Assembly: GCA_902493755.1 (NCBI GenBank)
Contig: CABURF010000060.1
Span: 1 to 6,904 of the forward strand
Length of the DNA stretch: 6,904 nucleotides
Direction of reading: 5' to 3'
Source: an uncultured Coriobacteriia bacterium
Lineage (GTDB): Bacteria > Actinomycetota > Coriobacteriia > Coriobacteriales > QAMH01
Shown: piece by piece, positions 6,299 through 6,904 of the stretch
How the letters are laid out: each line of letters begins with the position of its first letter
Position numbering within the stretch: the stretch's first letter is position 1
Notes under the pieces: model-generated
The model's database searches: none
The model's input: only the letters and a program-made list of their open reading frames with translations
What the model was told of the DNA's origin: nothing
Program-made: the position numbers and the translations under genes

Positions 6299-6331
6299 AA
6301 CGGGAAGAATAACGGGAAATCCCGTTTCTTT
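6299..6331. terminator. Hairpin with T-rich flanks, possible bidirectional terminator after the integrase gene
   Basis: AACGGG (6311-6316) pairs with CCCGTT (6321-6326) around the loop AAAT. On the plus strand TCTTTT follows; on the minus strand ATTCTT follows. On the minus strand it lies about 85 bases past the integrase stop and could end that transcript before tadA. A direct copy of AACGGGAA at 6299-6306 repeats the left arm, so a protein-binding role is also possible. The T-tracts are short, so strength is uncertain. Confidence 0.4.
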
Positions 6332-6411
6332 TCCTCCTCGGCTCTAAAGCCTCTCTATCAAAGTGCAGCAGCGATAGCGGTTTTTAAGTGAGCTATCAAG
6401 CACCGAAGCGT

Positions 6412-6904
6412 CTATAGCGAACCGTCTTCCTCCGCTTCCAAGAAAGACAGATAATTAGCCGTCACAGGCTCGGCGGCTGATTCGAGATACCCCGCATACA
6501 CTGAAAGCGTGAAGTCGGGCGTTGCGTGACCCATGAGATTGGAGAGGGTCTTTACGTCCACGTTGTTCCTCGCGTTCATCGTGGCGAACGTGTGGCGCAT
6601 CGAATAGGGGCGGCGATGCTCCATTCCGATGCTCTTCAAGAAGTACATCCAGCGTTGCTTGAACGTGTTGTAGACGACCTTCTGGCCGTCGTCGCAACAG
6701 ACAAGCCACGAGTTGGTGAATAGAACGCCTATCTCCTCGGCGTATGCTTTCCTGCTCTCGCGCCACTCGATTAGCAGCTCCGTCGTCGCGGGGTCTAGCT
6801 TTATCTCGCGGGCGGCGTTCTTCGTCTTTAGGTGCTTGACGATATGGATGCTGCCCTTGCGAGGATCGCGGAGGTTCACGTTATCGAAGATGAGCGTCCG
6901 CATC
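6412..6904 (-). CDS. int: Tyrosine recombinase/phage-type integrase (partial, N-terminus off the window)
   Basis: About 163 C-terminal residues of a tyrosine integrase are visible. The frame is open at the right edge, and the first Met in view is probably internal: MRTLIFDNVNL fits the stretch just after the first catalytic Arg (RxGE-x-LxxxDV), which would lie beyond the edge. Visible catalytic features are the probable beta-hairpin Lys in HLKTKNAAREI, the second Arg in YSMRHTFAT (Tyr replaces the usual His of HxxR), the His in LMGHATPDFT, and the nucleophile Tyr in LSVYAGY. These enzymes integrate and excise phages and integrative elements. The gene points toward, and ends about 190 bases from, the broken tadA gene, which makes it the likely author of that insertion. 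The stop is TAG. Confidence 0.93.
   Translation of the reverse strand, partial: MRTLIFDNVNLRDPRKGSIHIVKHLKTKNAAREIKLDPATTELLIEWRESRKAYAEEIGVLFTNSWLVCCDDGQKVVYNTFKQRWMYFLKSIGMEHRRPYSMRHTFATMNARNNVDVKTLSNLMGHATPDFTLSVYAGYLESAAEPVTANYLSFLEAEEDGSL

Larger units (their letters stand above)
6224..6411. other. AT-rich end of integrated element, probable attachment-site region
   Basis: This 188-base stretch has no gene on either strand. Bases 6241-6300 are about 32% G+C, against about 63% at 6121-6180 inside tadA, so the junction with the chromosome lies close to 6210-6225. It sits between the 3' end of an integrase gene and the broken tadA gene, the usual place for an attachment site. It contains a nested inverted repeat (6256-6296), an AACGGGAA direct repeat with hairpin (6299-6327), and CTATCAA direct repeats at 6355-6361 and 6393-6399. 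The exact core cannot be defined because the other end of the element is outside the window. Confidence 0.6.

Noticed and set aside
6224..6300. Outward promoter reading from the element into tadA (TATAAA at 6270-6265 on the minus strand)
   Set aside because: TATAAA resembles a -10, but the only fair -35 (TTGAAA) is just 12 bases away and the 17-base position reads CTGGTT. The evidence is too weak to annotate.
6299..6400. CRISPR-like or short tandem repeat array from AACGGGAA and CTATCAA copies
   Set aside because: There are only two copies of each, the units are 7-8 bases, and there is no regular spacing and no cas gene. They may be binding sites but are not an array.
6224..6411. tRNA gene as the integration target
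   Set aside because: I looked for a cloverleaf, TTCGA-type T-loop and acceptor pairing on both strands and found none. The target here is tadA coding sequence.

Overview
The window reads as part of a high-GC actinobacterial chromosome, most plausibly a Coriobacteriia (Eggerthella/Collinsella-type) gut bacterium. This placement is an inference from the GC-rich coding sequence and from the compact Tad/Flp locus ending in a DUF192 gene; no marker gene in the window fixes the taxon. Every convincing gene lies on the minus strand, so the biological order runs from right to left.

Right edge (6904 to about 6224): the C-terminal part of a tyrosine recombinase/integrase (6412-6904) is followed by a 188-base AT-rich gap. 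The gap holds nested inverted repeats and a GC-rich hairpin followed by T residues. It ends abruptly at about 6223, where GC-rich sequence resumes in the middle of a tadA/cpaF secretion ATPase gene. Only the last ~130 codons of tadA are present (5825-6223), starting at the conserved MNTGHDGS block. The simplest reading is that an integrative element or prophage, whose body lies beyond the right edge, has integrated inside tadA and split it.

Middle (5852 to 599): a tightly packed tad operon follows the tadA remnant. It contains TadB and TadC (inner-membrane platform proteins), a canonical Flp pilin, a second 65-residue Flp-like pilin, a TadE-like pseudopilin, a large 698-residue TadG-like protein with two CPTC motifs and coiled coils, a second TadE-like pseudopilin, and a DUF192 protein. 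Most junctions overlap or abut (ATGA, TGATG, TAGATG), so the genes are probably translated in a coupled series. Four consecutive small proteins carry the class III prepilin motif G-Q-x-x-x-E. The TadG-like protein has a similar N-terminus but lacks the Glu. No prepilin peptidase, TadZ, CpaB/RcpC or outer components are visible.

Left edge (564 to 1): a HicA/HicB toxin-antitoxin pair begins 34 bases after the DUF192 stop. hicA has lower GC than the operon, and a perfect extended -10 element (TGGTATAAT) directly abuts its first ATG. hicB starts inside hicA and runs off the left edge.

Together, the tad genes would assemble a Flp pilus for adhesion or surface colonisation: TadA powers the machine, TadB/TadC form the platform, Flp is the major subunit and the TadE/TadG-like proteins are minor subunits or assembly factors. 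As sequenced, the motor gene is broken. Unless excision restores it or another copy exists, this locus should not assemble pili. The most interesting question is therefore whether the element acts as a reversible switch on piliation.
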